Assembly: GCA_021234155.1 (NCBI GenBank)
Contig: JAJEKV010000125.1
Location: 1,726,775-1,790,774 of the forward strand
Direction: 5' to 3'
From: Isoetes taiwanensis
Taxonomy: Eukaryota; Streptophyta; Lycopodiopsida; Isoetales; Isoetaceae
DNA length: 64,000 nt
Both the position numbers and the translations under genes were made by a program. Shown here piece after piece: positions 38,901 through 51,140 of the stretch. The notes below the pieces were generated by a model, which worked only from the letters and a program-made list of their open reading frames with translations, made no database searches and was not told the origin of the DNA. How positions within the stretch are numbered: the first letter of the stretch is position 1; the number at the start of each line of letters is the position of its first letter.

Positions 38901-38997
38901 GGAAGAGATATAGGAAACAGGAAAGCGCAGGAGAGAGCTTAAGCGGAAGGGAAGGGAATTCGGGCGAAGCGGAATCACCACAAAACAGAAAAGAAGA
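35990..38997 (+). other. Purine-rich leader preceding the LINE; short ORFs
   Basis: The plus strand becomes A/G-rich from about 35990 and stays so into the LINE, so part of this is probably LINE 5' UTR or an older LINE copy. A TATATATATA lies at 36491-36500. An ATG at 36902 opens a 102-codon frame (MRDSQYTLGLLEVLG...) to a TAG at 37208-37210 that I do not recognise. A poly-A/poly-G junction lies at about 36173-36200. No domain was found before the ORF1 coiled coil. Confidence 0.3.
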
Positions 38998-41900
38998 ATG
39001 GCTAGCCAAGCAGAGGTGAGGGGGCAAGCAGGGAAGAACTCAAGCAAGATCTGCAGGACTTCTTGGCACAGATGAACGCAAGGTTGGAAGCCAGGGTCCC
39101 GAGGATGGAAGCACTGAACACATTGGCGGGCGCGGTGCAACAGAACAAAGAGGCAATAGGGAAAGTGGAAGAACGGGTGCGCGGGTGGTGGAAGATACAG
39201 AGGTGGAAATTAGGAAGAGGATGGAAGAGGTAGAAAAGAAAAAGCGGAAATCATACAAAGGTTGGTGATATTAGAAAAGCAACAAATAGATCTAGATGCG
39301 TGGGCGTAGTTTTGATAGGATTAAACCAAGACATAGTGGAGTTCAAAGAACAGGAAAGGATTAAACTTGATGTAAGATTGATAGGAGTAGCCGAGAGGCC
39401 TAACGAAGACACGTTTCGTGTCACTGCAGAGATTATGGAGAACGTTTTTCAGGAACACAGGAATGTGATAGTGAAAGCAGCAAGAGCAGGGGCTTGGAGA
39501 GGGAGAGCGAGACATATAAATGTGACTATGAGAGATCTGGCAGCCAAAGAGAGAATCATTCACGCAGGGTTCAAACTCAGGAATGGTCTCAAAGTACAAG
39601 AGGCACTAACACCCATGCAGAGACAGGAGCTACACAGAGAATTGGCGAAAGTCAAAGAACTGAGTCGGGCAGGAGTACAAGCAGGGGTAAAGAATGGGAA
39701 ACTATACCTCAAAAGAGGACGGGAGAACACACCGCAAGAACCGACAACGCAGAGAGATGGGATGGACCCGCAGGGGCCGAGGGGAGATGGGAATCAAGAA
39801 ACGGAGGTAGTGACAGGGCAAGGACAGCTGAAGCAGGTGAGGGAAATAACACCATCAGGGGCAATAGACCGGGAAACAGCCCCCAAGATTCTAACGCAAA
39901 CACAGTTAGGATGGGGAAGCGGAAAAGAGGTCGGAAGGGACCTAGACAAGAACGTAAAGCTGACAAGGGAGAGAGCGGGGGACCAGGGAGCAAGAACGAG
40001 AGGACAGCTGAGGAAAGGACACGCAATAGAACAGCAGGGAGACAGGGGGGTGCAGAAAGGAAGGAAGAAATAACAATCTGGTACTGGAATTGTACGGGAT
40101 ATCCTTGGGATGATGGGGAACGCCTAAACGGGGTTACTCCAGACCGGGGATATCATATGTCCGGTAGAGACATGGGAACACAAAGACAAAAAAAGTTACC
40201 AGACGAACCAGGCTACACTTTGTTCACCTGTTGGAGAGAAAAGAACTACAAAATAGGAAGGGGTAGCGCAGGGATAGCCTGTTACATTAGGAATAGCAGT
40301 ATCAGAAAAGCATGTATTTTGGAGAACGATATTAATAAAAGATACATGCTTATAAATGTTGTGTTACTTGATTACAGAAATCTGTATGTGCTAATAGTAT
40401 ACTATCCGCCTCAATGTGATAAACTGGAACTATTAAGCATGGGAGAGATCATCATGAGACATAGGGATAAGGGAATGTTGATCATAGTGGGGATATTAAT
40501 GCAAGGGGGGACGGGAACAATCACATAAAGCGTGGATAGACAACGAGAGTAGGCGGTGGACAATGACTATAAGAGGGGAGGAATGGCAAAGAAACCAGAG
40601 ACTAAAATGGAACCGACAAATGAGAGGAGAAACACTGATGGAGGTATGTACAGCGACAGATACAATTATATGCAACGGTTTAAGAAGATGGGAGGATTCA
40701 GGCCAGTTCACAAGCACAAATGCCCACGGGAGCAGCATAGTAGACTATGTGATAGCAAATGAGGAAGCAATAAAGGAAATCGAAAAGATGGAATTAGGGG
40801 AATGGCCGATAGGAAGGAGGGAGGGACACGGACCCATATTGCTCAAGATAAATGCGACAAGGGGAAGAACAGATGGCGAGCAAGGAAGAGGTAAACAGGC
40901 CGAGATAACAATTAAATTCAGAAAAAACGGAGTGGGAACATTCATAAAAACGGTACAAAAGGAAATAGAAACGAAGGAATGGGGAGAGGGAATGAAGAAC
41001 AGAGGGAATGATATGAACGACATCTTGGAGGGAGCAGCTAGAGTGGCATTCGGGAGAAGAGAAAGAGGAAGGAGGCCCATAGCATTTCGAAGGTCAGTAT
41101 GGTTTGATGAAGGGTGCATGGAACAACGAAGGAAAGCCAAACAGGCAAAAGGAACTGAGGCATACCAAGAGGAACGCAGCAAGTACGTGAAAATTCTGAA
41201 AAGAAAGAGGACCCAGGACCTGAAAAACCACCAATGGGGATTGGCCGAAGACCTGAAAAGGAGACCTAAGGTATTCTGGAACAATATGAAAAGAGGCTCA
41301 AAAACAAAAGCGGGTACATCAAAAGGGGAAGAGGGGAGAAGAATGGAAATAGAAATAGATCGACAAGATACCTAGAACGGTTGTACAAAACAGAGTCGCA
41401 CCAATCATGGACCCGGAAGGTAGACACAAACCCCTTTCTCCAAGGAAGAAGTGACATGGGCACTAAACAAAATGGCAAATAACAAAGCTCCGGATCTATA
41501 TGGGCTAACAAAGCAGAGATGTCAAGTGCGAGGGAACGTAGATAATAGGGATTATAATGTAAATATTCAATGAGGTAGTACATTTGGGTCTTCCGGAAAG
41601 ATGGCGTTTAACAAGGTAATCCCGCTGCACAAAGGAGGAAACAAGGAGGAACCGAGCAATTACTGGGACTATTATGGTCAGCTCAAGATTCGCGAAATGG
41701 TTCGGGAAAATGCCGGATCAAAACCGAAAAATGTGGGCAGAAGAAGGGAAGCTCAGAGCACAAGGTCGGTGTTTTCGACCAGAATATTCGACCACGACCA
41801 TTTGGTGACTCTAAGGATAATGATAGAGCGACAAAGGAGAATAACAAGAAGATCATATTTCGCTTTGTGGACTTTAAAAAGCCGACACACGCTGCCTAGA

Positions 41901-43616
41901 GATAAACTTCTACTTAAAGGCTAATAGGACCGAGAGCACCGTAAGGGTTAGTGGGATCAATCGCAAGGCTATACCAAAAGGTGTATGCCAAAAACAAATG
42001 AGGGAGGAGAAGCCATAGAATGCGATACAGAGTTAAACAAGGCTGTCCACTATCGCCCACACTATTTGGGATATATATAGATGCTTTACTGTGAATTTGT
42101 CGTGGAAAGACAGGGAGACAAAGTGAAGCACCAATGATAGGGAAAACAAAAGTCCCAATAATGCTATATGCGGATGATTTAGGTATGATGGCGACCAAAA
42201 CCAAAGGGATGCACAGAATGCTAGAGATACTAGAGGAATTTTGTGAGGAGACAGGACTGACAGTCAACCTGGGAAAAACAAAAATAGTGACCTTCGGGAC
42301 AAAGATAAAACACAGGCCATTTAGATACAAGGGGGAGGAACTGGAGGAGGCCATTGTGGGGCATGTATCCGGGGGATTACGACACACATGGGGGAGATGG
42401 TCAAGAGGAGCAGATACCGTGATTCCAAGCAAACAATAGGCAATTATTACATCATGATGAATTATTGCAACAACAATGTGATCACCAATTGGGAAATCAA
42501 AGCATATCTATTTAACACGATAGTAGCATCAACACAGTTGTACGGATGTGAGACATGGGGACCAGGCCTGTCAGAAAAGAAATGGAAAAAACAAGAAGGC
42601 ATACTGAGGCAATGGCACGGACAGGAATTCCAGGTGAAGACAGGTACATCATTGGCAACAATCTTATATGAGACGGGGGAAAAGCCAATGGAAGTGAGGG
42701 CCTGGGAAAGAACAGTTAGATACCTAATAAAGGACAATAGCTATGGGAAAGAAGACAAACTGTCGTCAATAGCGATAGATGAATCAGCAAAACAAAGACA
42801 TAACAAATGGGCAAGGGATGGTTTAACTAATTGGCGAAATGGACAAACAAATATGGGGATGCAACTAAGTCAGATTATACAAGCAGATGGATGGGACGAA
42901 GAATGGACAGGAAAAGCAATGAGAAACTGGCTGGCACGGCACACAGGGCCCAAGGCAGAATGGCTATTGGAAACCTTCAATCCAGGGGGACAGATAGGGC
43001 ATATCACATACAAAAGCAGACGTTGAATAAGAGTAACAGGGAACGCCGGGCCGGGGTAATGGGAAGCCATGACCTCCGAATTGAGAAAGATAGATGGAGG
43101 AAAATAGATAGAGCAGAGAGAATATGCCGAGTATGTGACTCAGGAAAAATAGAAGACGAAGAGCACATGGTAAAGGAGTGCCCGGTTTATAAACGCACAT
43201 AAGGTCCAAATTTAACAAGGTCGTGGGATCTCCCACTCCCAACAGATCGATGACAAAGAAGAGACACTCACAGATATAGCGAAAGCTATAAAAGAAATGA
43301 TAATAAGACACCGGGGGGTGCACAAAGAGAGAGGGCTAATAATCTGAAAAGCACGGATGAGGCGGATCAGAGAAGCCCACAAAGTACAGTTCAAAACTGT
43401 TTATAACGATGCATTTGTGTATGGCCAAGAAGCCAGATATAAACACGATGCGGGTAATATATAAAGAACAAGTGAAGCCCGCTAGATGGCTACATAAAAT
43501 CTATGCGTCTGTTTGCTGGCAGCACCCTATGGGAGCTCGCAGGATGCTACATAAGTCCGGGGGCCTCACGGCCTGAGGGACGCTAATGTATTCTATTCTA
43601 TTCTATTCTATTCTAT
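38998..43616 (+). pseudogene. Non-LTR retrotransposon (LINE) with ORF1, endonuclease, RT and CCHC-like end
   Basis: An ATG at 38998 opens ORF1, which breaks frame several times. A coiled coil (DLQDFLAQMNARLEARV) is followed at 39300-40073 by an RRM-like part (LDVRLIGVAERPNED, LRNGLKVQEALTPMQRQEL) as in L1-type ORF1p. ORF2 follows: an AP-type endonuclease from about 40070 (VYYPPQ, SSIVDYVIANEEA near 40735 and REGHGPILL), then RT pieces NKMANNKAPDL (about 41470), IPLHKGGNKEEPSNYW (about 41620) and the catalytic YADD at 42167-42178. The C-terminal part (42388-43200) ends with CRVCDSGKIEDEEHMVKEC, the CxxC...HxxxxC finger typical of LINE ORF2. Frameshifts and stops occur around 40490-40560, 41370, 41670-42130 and 42430. 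The 3' end is an (ATTCT)n tract (43589-43616). Antisense frames here are shadows. Confidence 0.88.
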
Positions 43617-43767
43617 ATTTTAAGTACTGTTTTACATGATTCCATGCGGGGTTTTATAAAAATAAGTATTTTTAGGTGTTTTTTTTTTTAAGTACAATGA
43701 TCTTTATTCACCAATAGAATAGAATAGAATAGAATAGAATAGAATAGAATAGAATAGAATAGAATAA
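43589..43767. repeat. Opposed pentanucleotide tracts (ATTCT)n and (AGAAT)n
   Basis: Five TATTC units at 43589-43616 follow the LINE. About 100 bp later, 43714-43767 is (TAGAA)n with ten units, the reverse complement. The two can pair as a hairpin. The second tract may be the tail of another LINE copy on minus, with its body lost. Confidence 0.75.
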
Positions 43768-44133
43768 ATAACTATAACAAATAAAATGCAAAGACAGGAT
43801 TATAATCCCAGCAGACAAACTAACCCAACTGAGCACGACCACATGTCTATGCATCTGAAGGTAAGTATTTTCAGGTGTTGTTTTTTCAATAAAAAACACG
43901 TGATTAAAAGAGATGTTTTAAAAATAAACAATATATAAAAAACATGAAAATAAATATTGCTTCTAACCAAACTCTTTAAATGTTATTGTTTTCAAGCATC
44001 ATATTATTTCTTTACATATTATTTTCATCTTATATCTTATTAAGATTGTTGTTAGCCCTTATATAATTTTAGAAACAAAAGTGCTTGCAACTTTCAATGA
44101 TGCAAAAAGAAGCATGATATTTAAAATGTAATG

Positions 44134-44388
44134 TTACAACAGAGCAAAGGCTGAGAAGGGAAAAGAATTAAATTGGTTGTGGCTATAGTGTCCAGAAAAG
44201 AAATAGGATGCCCCTGTTCGAGAGCTGGGTCTTTCTTTTCTCGCTGGATGGCATGAAGTTGGACTACTATCTAATATTGGTGAACTAATGTCTAATATTT
44301 CTATGTCATCATCATCACTGTCTTCTTGCTGCACCCGTGTAATTTGGATCCCATAGGCTGATTGGCCTCCGCGGACGATAAAAGAACC
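44134..44388 (-). CDS. Possible terminal exon, acidic with SUMO-interaction-like motif
   Basis: A minus frame runs from about 44388 (GSFIVRGGQSAYGIQITRV) to a TAA at 44136-44134. It includes QQEDSDDDDIEILDISSP. Hydrophobic IEIL next to an acidic run resembles a SUMO-interacting motif. No ATG is in frame; a splice acceptor within the GGAAGGAAGG run upstream is possible. Family unknown. The region between 43770 and 44130 holds no gene. Confidence 0.25.
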   Translation of the reverse strand, partial: GSFIVRGGQSAYGIQITRVQQEDSDDDDIEILDISSPILDSSPTSCHPARKERPSSRTGASYFFSGHYSHNQFNSFPFSAFALL

Positions 44389-44856
44389 TTCCTTCCTTCC
44401 TTCCTTCCTATAGAGTGAGAGATAGATTTAGATTTTGGATTTCCCCTTGTGATAGAGCCGATAGGACTCCAAAAGCAAGTCTTGCACCAAAGCCATTCCA
44501 CCCATACAAGAAGCACAACTTAGAACCTTTAGCTCTCGTCATATTGGTACATCTTCCAAAACCAAGCCCTTGTACCAAAAACATGTCAGAAAAAAATTTG
44601 AAACTCTAAAATGCAAGAAAATGAGGCAAACCTAATCTAAAATGTTGAAGATGTTGAAACATCCAGCAATGACAGGGCAAGACAAAAATCATATATCCTT
44701 TTTTTCAACAGACAAGATCGTGGAGAAGATGCATAGCTAAACCATCCAAAAAAGCATTCTGTCAAGGAAAGGGTCAGAGATTAAATTTGATCATCAATGT
44801 TCACAAGGAGGATCGCTCTAAAATTTGAAGATCTTAGAGAAAGCGAGAGCATGAAA

Positions 44857-45141
44857 CTATGCTACGGTGTACCACTTTTGGAACCCTCAAAAGTACCTTC
44901 ACTGGGTAATTTTAAAGCTTTCTTCCCATTAAAATCAATTTAAAACTTTTGAATTGAAGGTCAATAACATGTCAATCTATAGTGTTAACAATATTATTAG
45001 AGATTAAAATTAATGAATCAACTCTCAAACTTATTGTTTATTGAGACATTTATGCAAGTTCCCAGTACCCAGTGTTGGGTACTTTTTTGGATAGCTTCGC
45101 ACTCTCTAAAAAGAACTTTAGATGGTACACCCTAGTATACT
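44857..45141. mobile_element. MITE, family member 2
   Basis: Diverged copy of 29098-29419. ATGCTACGGTGTACCACTTT at the left pairs roughly with GGTACACCCTAGTATA at the right. CCAGTACCCAGTGTTGGGTA is shared exactly. The TIRs have decayed. Confidence 0.6.
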
Positions 45142-46150
45142 TTTACTCGAGAAGCAAATGTCTTTACAAGAAGCAACAATGATGAATATGCCATTACCTC
45201 TTTCAAAGCTCATCTTTTCCACAGGCCTTAGTTTTGCATGTAAACTTGTGATTTTATGCCGCAGGATCTGTGTTGATGAGGTTATAACAGATCAAGCAAT
45301 CTGTAAAACACATTATTAAAGATTAAGCTGGAGGGAGTAAGGAGATTCTGGTGGGAGGGAGGGAGATGGCCGGAGAAAGGCAAAGAGTAGCCTTCTTAGA
45401 TTTATGGAAAAAACCATAAAAAAGTGTAGGAAACTATGCCTTCAGAACATCGAGCACATTCAATACAGTCTCCTTCATTAAAGCCCGTTCAATCCTTACA
45501 ATACATCAGCTTGAGAGGTATAGTTGGCCTTGCATGTCCAACTTCTTAGCGCTCCTACTGCAGATGTATTCATCATCACATGTAGCAACCAGTCAGATGC
45601 AACCAACCCCTGATAGCATGCCTGAATAGATACAAATGCTAGGCAGTGCTGAAGAGTATGGGCCTCATCTTCAATAACTCCTAGTGTGGCAACATTGGCA
45701 AATCCTATGTTCATGGTCTTCCCTGGCCCATCTGCCTGTCTCAATTTTGAGGCAATGTGCTCCCTTGTGAAGAAGCAATCGCCTTATGCTTTTTCATAGG
45801 CAAGTGTGTTAACAAGTATCGTTGTGGACCCCTGATAAGTACAGGGTTAATCTAGTTTTTGTAGTGCAAGGTTTTTACCAACTCCAAAGCACTGTTATCC
45901 CAAGTTTACTTTGAAAACATATACTCACATACCGTTTCAGGTGGTTGTGATCCTCATTGTTAGGGTACGTGTCGTGTACACACCTTTGTTCCTGTACATT
46001 CCATCTGGAGAATTAGGTGGCTCATTCCTCCTTCCAACTGGCCTTAAGGAGCTGTGGACCCATGACCAATGTGAAGGCAAGGTGTGGAAGCCATGAATCT
46101 CCAATGCTGCTTACCACTTTTTGACAATATAATATGTGATGCTCCAGGTT

Positions 46151-46763
46151 AGCACAAACCATTAACATCCAACATATAAAAATTAAATCCCCCAACACAT
46201 AACAACCAACACATAACAACCATTGACATTAACAACCAACACATAACTACCATTGACATTAATTAACACAACCATTGGGTCCAATACATTTAAATTAAAA
46301 TCCCCCTTAAACCCCCTTTGGTTTGGGTGCATATTCACACGGGGGGTGACGTAGGGCAGCGAGAGCCCTCATAATTGTATTTTGCACGTACAAAATCAAC
46401 ATCATATAGTATTCCGCTTGAAATCTTATAGTATTTTGCGAATCTTGTTATACATTATAGCAAATTTTGTACTTGCATACCCCACAAACGAGGAACTTTA
46501 CGTACGGTGTAGATTAAGGAATAAGGGGTGAATATGCCTATCCAACAGCTCTCGTTGCCCGGAGTCACCTCCCGTGTGAATATGCACCCAAACCAAAGGG
46601 GGTTTAAGGGGGATTTTAATTTAAATGTATTGGACCCAATGGTTGTGTTAATTAATGTCAATGGTAGTTATGTGTTGGTTGTTAATGTCAATGGTTGTTA
46701 TGCGTTGGTTGTTATGTGTTGGGGGATTTAATTTTTATATGTTGGATGTTAATGGTTTGTGCT
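46151..46763. repeat. Long inverted repeat, arms about 215-220 bp
   Basis: 46151-46371 (AGCACAAACCATTAACATCC... to GGCAGCGAGAGC) is the near-perfect complement of 46548-46763, with a loop of about 176 bp. The arms contain tandem words (ACCAACACATAACAACCATT). The loop holds no coding frame. To its right is a short hairpin, GGCCCCTTCGGGGCC (46780-46794). The arms are similar enough to suggest recent formation. Confidence 0.9.
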
Positions 46764-47240
46764 GCAAAAAAAAATTTTTGGCCCCTTCGGGGCCTTAGGT
46801 GTGTCACCTTAGGGACGTCACCTTAGAATTCAAACAAAAAAAAAACTAGAATCCATTTGAGGCTTTCATCACCTGTAGCTTTTGAATTTCATCAGAATAA
46901 AACAAATAGAACATAAGTAAAACTTACCATAAAGATAGAGCAGATTGATCCCATTATTTTGAAAGTCATAAAGTTTGCAACACCCATACAGAAACATTTT
47001 TCAACTGGAATTTAACAGCAGCCTTTGGCCTCCATGGATTCTTGTGGTGAGAAACCAAAGTGGGAAACTTTTCTGCTTGTTAGCACAAGGATCTAGAAGC
47101 CTTGGAATTTGCTTAATAATTGCCTCAAAATCTAAAAATGCATGGTAATTTTTTGCAAGCTTCATTCGGAATGAGCCATAAAACAATATCCAATAGCACA
47201 ATCCTCAGATTAATCACCGGTAGGATGTGAAAGCCTACCA

Positions 47241-47764
47241 AACCCGGCCGAAAAATTGCTGTTTTAGCATAGATAGCTTAACCAAACATATCTATATCAT
47301 ACACTATCAAAAAGAGCTCGGAGAGAGCTTTCCAACGCAATAAAAATCATCTGAAACAGAGCTCTGGATCAAAAGTTATGATAAGAAATGTGTTGCCGGC
47401 GAGGAAACTGCACTACATGCGTTCTTCAAGCCCTCCATGTGCCCAACCCGGCCGAAAAATTGCTGTTTTAGCATTATCATACACTATCAAAAAGATCTCG
47501 GAGAGAGCTTTCCAACGCAATAAAAATCATCTGAAACAGATCTCTGGATCAAAAGTTATAATAAGAAATGTGTTGCTCGGGCGGGAAGTCGCGACTACAT
47601 GCGCCCCTTCAAGCCCTTCATGCGCGCCCTTCAAACCCTTCATGTGCCCATTATGCACCACACACACAAAAAGAGGGCTTTTGCTGTGAGCCATTGGTTG
47701 TTGACCATTATGCACCACACGCACAAAAAAAGGGCTTTTGTTGTGAGCCATTGGTTGTTGACCA
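47241..47764. repeat. Two successive tandem duplications
   Basis: AACCCGGCCGAAAAATTGCT starts at 47241 and again at 47445. The units are about 204 bp and about 195 bp; the second lacks a 28-bp piece (ATAGATAGCTTAACC...). Immediately after, a 58-bp unit (CATTATGCACCACAC... to TTGGTTGTTGAC) is duplicated at about 47648-47764. Frames here come from the repeats. Confidence 0.8.
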
Positions 47765-47939
47765 TTGAAAAAAAAAAGGCTAAAATCAATGGCTCGGAAA
47801 TGGTGCACTCTAGATGTACGCATTAATACATCCATTTGAATACATCACGAAATCATAGGAAAACCTTCGTGAAAAGCGTACAAAAACACAAAGAAAACCC
47901 CCTGTTATTATGCTACATATGGGAATGTGGACTTTACCC

Positions 47940-48720
47940 CAAGTGCTTGGGTCAAAAAGACTTTCTGTATCTATTCCAAGTCATCCCAAGTAGTAAGTGA
48001 TATCACTGGTCCCCATACTTCCACTCTATAGAGAAGAATCGACTCGATCAACATCCAGAACAAGTGCAATTTGTGTGACTGTCATAAAGCTCTGCTCTGT
48101 GACGGTTGTTCTACATTGCATAGAAAACCCTCCAATTTGCCATCACCCGCTACCTAATACAAGTATTCCAATACATGGTTATGGTGAAGTCCACTCCCAG
48201 GTACTTGTATGGTAGGACCACCTCCACATCTTGACCTCGGAAAGTGAAACGAGGCTGCCTCTATTGCCTCGAGGATCACACTAGGAGCACCATTATTTTG
48301 GTCAAGTTGACGCGCATTTTAGTTCCTTCGCAGAAAGTGCTCAAAGTTCAAATGCTGCTACCTGATGGAATGTATGCTACGAGGTCCACATCATCTGCAT
48401 ATATTAGTTGTCGACTGATATGTTGAGCTAGCCTAACCTGTCCACCTCCATGATGTGTGAGCCAATCTTCATACTGATCTATATACAATCAAAACAATGT
48501 AGGACATAATGGGTAGCCTTGCCGGATTCCAATACTACTATTGATAATTGTGCCTGAGGGTAGCATTCGAGACTACATTTTTCATTTCCTGGAGAACTCC
48601 CAACATCACCAACCTTTTACACTTCTTGTCCCTAGGAACAATTTCAAAAGCTTTGGCAAAGTCCATAAAGAGCAATACAAATCTCATCATTTATTTATGT
48701 TGTCTTCTATCAAGGCATGC
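47940..48720 (-). pseudogene. LINE reverse-transcriptase fragment
   Basis: On minus, the RT motifs occur in order with frameshifts: FVLLFMDFAKAFEIVPRD (about 48690-48640), SIGIRQGYPLCPTLF (about 48535-48490), and YADDVDLVAYIPSG with the catalytic YADD near 48400. Farther on come CEGTKMRVNLTKI and, near 48030, a LYRVEVWGP block as follows RT in many LINEs. Stops interrupt it repeatedly. No endonuclease or 3' tail is attached. It differs in sequence from the LINE at 39-43.6 kb. Confidence 0.75.
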
Positions 48721-50725
48721 AAGGTATTAGTTGTCTTTTAAAATAGTATTATGAATTAGAGTTGCTAGTTATTTATGTTGACTGATTGATTAAATAAATC
48801 TACTTATTGAAATGCCACGAGGCCCAAAACATTTGGCCAACTAGAATCCATCATAACCAGCTAGATCAACCTAGTATTATCCCGAAACCTAAATTGATTT
48901 AGGGATAGTTCACTTGCTTGAGGAGCAGTAGGAGCACCTAGTAGCCAGAAGGATGGAGATGCCCCATGATAACGAATCGAGCTAGGAAATAGGTATGGCA
49001 GTTAGATAGACAGATTATTAGATAGGAATTGATCCTTCTCTGACCAGATGGATGTTAAGTATTTCATTGATCCCTAATTACGTGATGTTGGATGATGGTT
49101 GTAAAATACTTCAATTCGCACCCCTTGTGCGTGCGGAAAGGGGGTAGAGATCCAAAACTTAGTAGACATATGGATAATCCTAGTTAGAAATTTTATAAAT
49201 TCCATTAGATTTGGCCTATGCATAGGAGCCCACTGACTTTAGATCATATGTTGTGATTCAGCACTAGACAATGGTAGTAACGGTGATATGGAGGTAGATC
49301 TTGTTGAGCACAGCTACTGGAGTCCTTATAGTGGGCTAGGCCTATAGTCGATCATTGTCTATGGACTAAGTATAAGTCTAACACTCCCTAGGCTCAGATG
49401 TCACCCTAATACGATGTCTGGGAGATGAAGTCGACTACAGACGTGAGTCGCCACGATCCTCTAGCCACCCACAGATCCATCATGCTCCTAGATGGGATTT
49501 GTCTCATTCCTACCTCATCAAATTGAGATGTAACTTGTAGTGGTTTCATTAGAGTGAATCGTTGGGATCACATCTCTAGAAGGCTACAATCACAGCTACA
49601 ACGTGTTTCAGCCTGTTGTTGATGCTAGCACTTCTTTTTTCCTGCAAGGATTTCAAATTTCTATCTAGTCTCTTTCCCTTTTTAGTTGGTGCAGTTCTTT
49701 GTGTCATTTAATCATCATTTTTTCTTTTTGCATTATGTTTGTCACAAGAATATATTTCTATCCTCTCTTGCCTTGCTCAACCTCTTGCACGTCCTAGGCT
49801 ATGATTTTGTTTTGTTAATATTTTAACTTTATGGGTTTAGCTAACCTCTCAGATATTGCCAACCCTTCATTTCATTTGCAATGCCTAGTATCTCAACTAG
49901 AGTTATCTAGGGTGCATATGAGTGGCGAGTCATGTTTTATTTTAGTTCCCTTTTCTCCCTCTTTTTTCAATAGGGTTTCTTGGTCTTGTTTTTCGACTAG
50001 AAGTGTGATTTACCATCTAGCGATAAATCCACTTCTTGAAGGTAGTTGAGGTTTTCCCATAGAGTATTTAAGGCCATTTACTTTAGTTTCATCCCTATCA
50101 ACTGCTTTTGAGAGGCTCTCGGTTGCTTGTCCCACCCACGCACCCACCCTTGTTGCCTTGCATCATCTTTTGCATTATTCTTTTTGATCATCTTTTTCTA
50201 TTGAAATTCTTTTTCATTATCATTTGTTAGTTTCTTGCTATTAGTCCTCTATTATTTTGCTACATATTCTAAACGAGGTGCACCCTGGACTACTACCACA
50301 GTCGTTGGATCCGTCGATCCTATGATCCAGATCGTATGTTGGGACCCCCGGGCACCTCTCGTTTCGCTTATAGTCATTTATGATTGAAAGCGCCTATGAT
50401 TTTAAAATATGAAATACGATTTCGCCTAAAGTTTTGAGGGAATATTGAACCTCTATACGACTTTGCCTAAGATTTTAGAATATGAAATATAGGAGCTCAA
50501 ACCTCTACCAAAATTATTCAATGTCTAACTAAGACTATTTTAACCAATATACCCAGTGAGCTAATACAATAATTTTTTTTATCTTGAATCTATGTTTTTT
50601 TAATAACTTATTCGATTGTTTTAAGGATATATAGTCTATAGTTTCAGGAATTGTTCTTTTTATATCCATATCAAATCCCTCTGAAATGTCCATTTTGATC
50701 GAGTCCTTTGATGCTCCTAGGGAAG
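48721..50725. other. No gene seen
   Basis: Mostly A/T-rich sequence. Short frames, such as 49831-50049, lack coding features. No repeat was identified by eye. Confidence 0.5.
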
Positions 50726-50729
50726 TTTC

Positions 50730-51140
50730 ACAACATTTTGTTATTATTTTTATGGAAATTTGTAAAAATAACCCTACATATTTACAAAATTATAAAAATG
50801 CCTCTGTGTTATGAATATTTTTTAATGGAAATGACTGTAATTTTTTCTGTGATTATTCAAATAGGAATGTGTCCTTCAGATAAATTGTAGATGAAGATGA
50901 TATCTTCACAATAAAGCTAAAATCAGAGTTTAAAATCCTTATAACCTTTTGTGATTCCTAACTCTGATTTGAGTGATTTAAGCTTTGTTGTGAGAATACT
51001 ATCTACATCTCCAATTTATGTGATGGATATAATCCCATTTGTATCATCACAAAATTTACAGTTATTTTCATTTAAAAACAAAAATACACGTAAAACAAGG
51101 CATATTCATAGTTTTACAAATATCTAAATAAATATAAGAT
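50730..51140. mobile_element. Imperfect foldback element of about 410 bp
   Basis: The left half (AAATGACTGTAATTTT..., AGATAAATTGTAGATGAAGA, AATAAAGCTAAAATCAGAGT) is an imperfect complement of the right half (AACTCTGATTTGAGTG... to AAATTTACAGTTATTTTCAT), about 70-80% over some 180 bp. The centre is near 50950. Confidence 0.6.

Noticed and set aside
40745-41284. 179-aa minus-strand ORF (also 39709-40026 and 41914-42432)
   Set aside because: Antisense to LINE endonuclease/RT coding sequence; the purine-rich sense strand depletes stops on the other strand.
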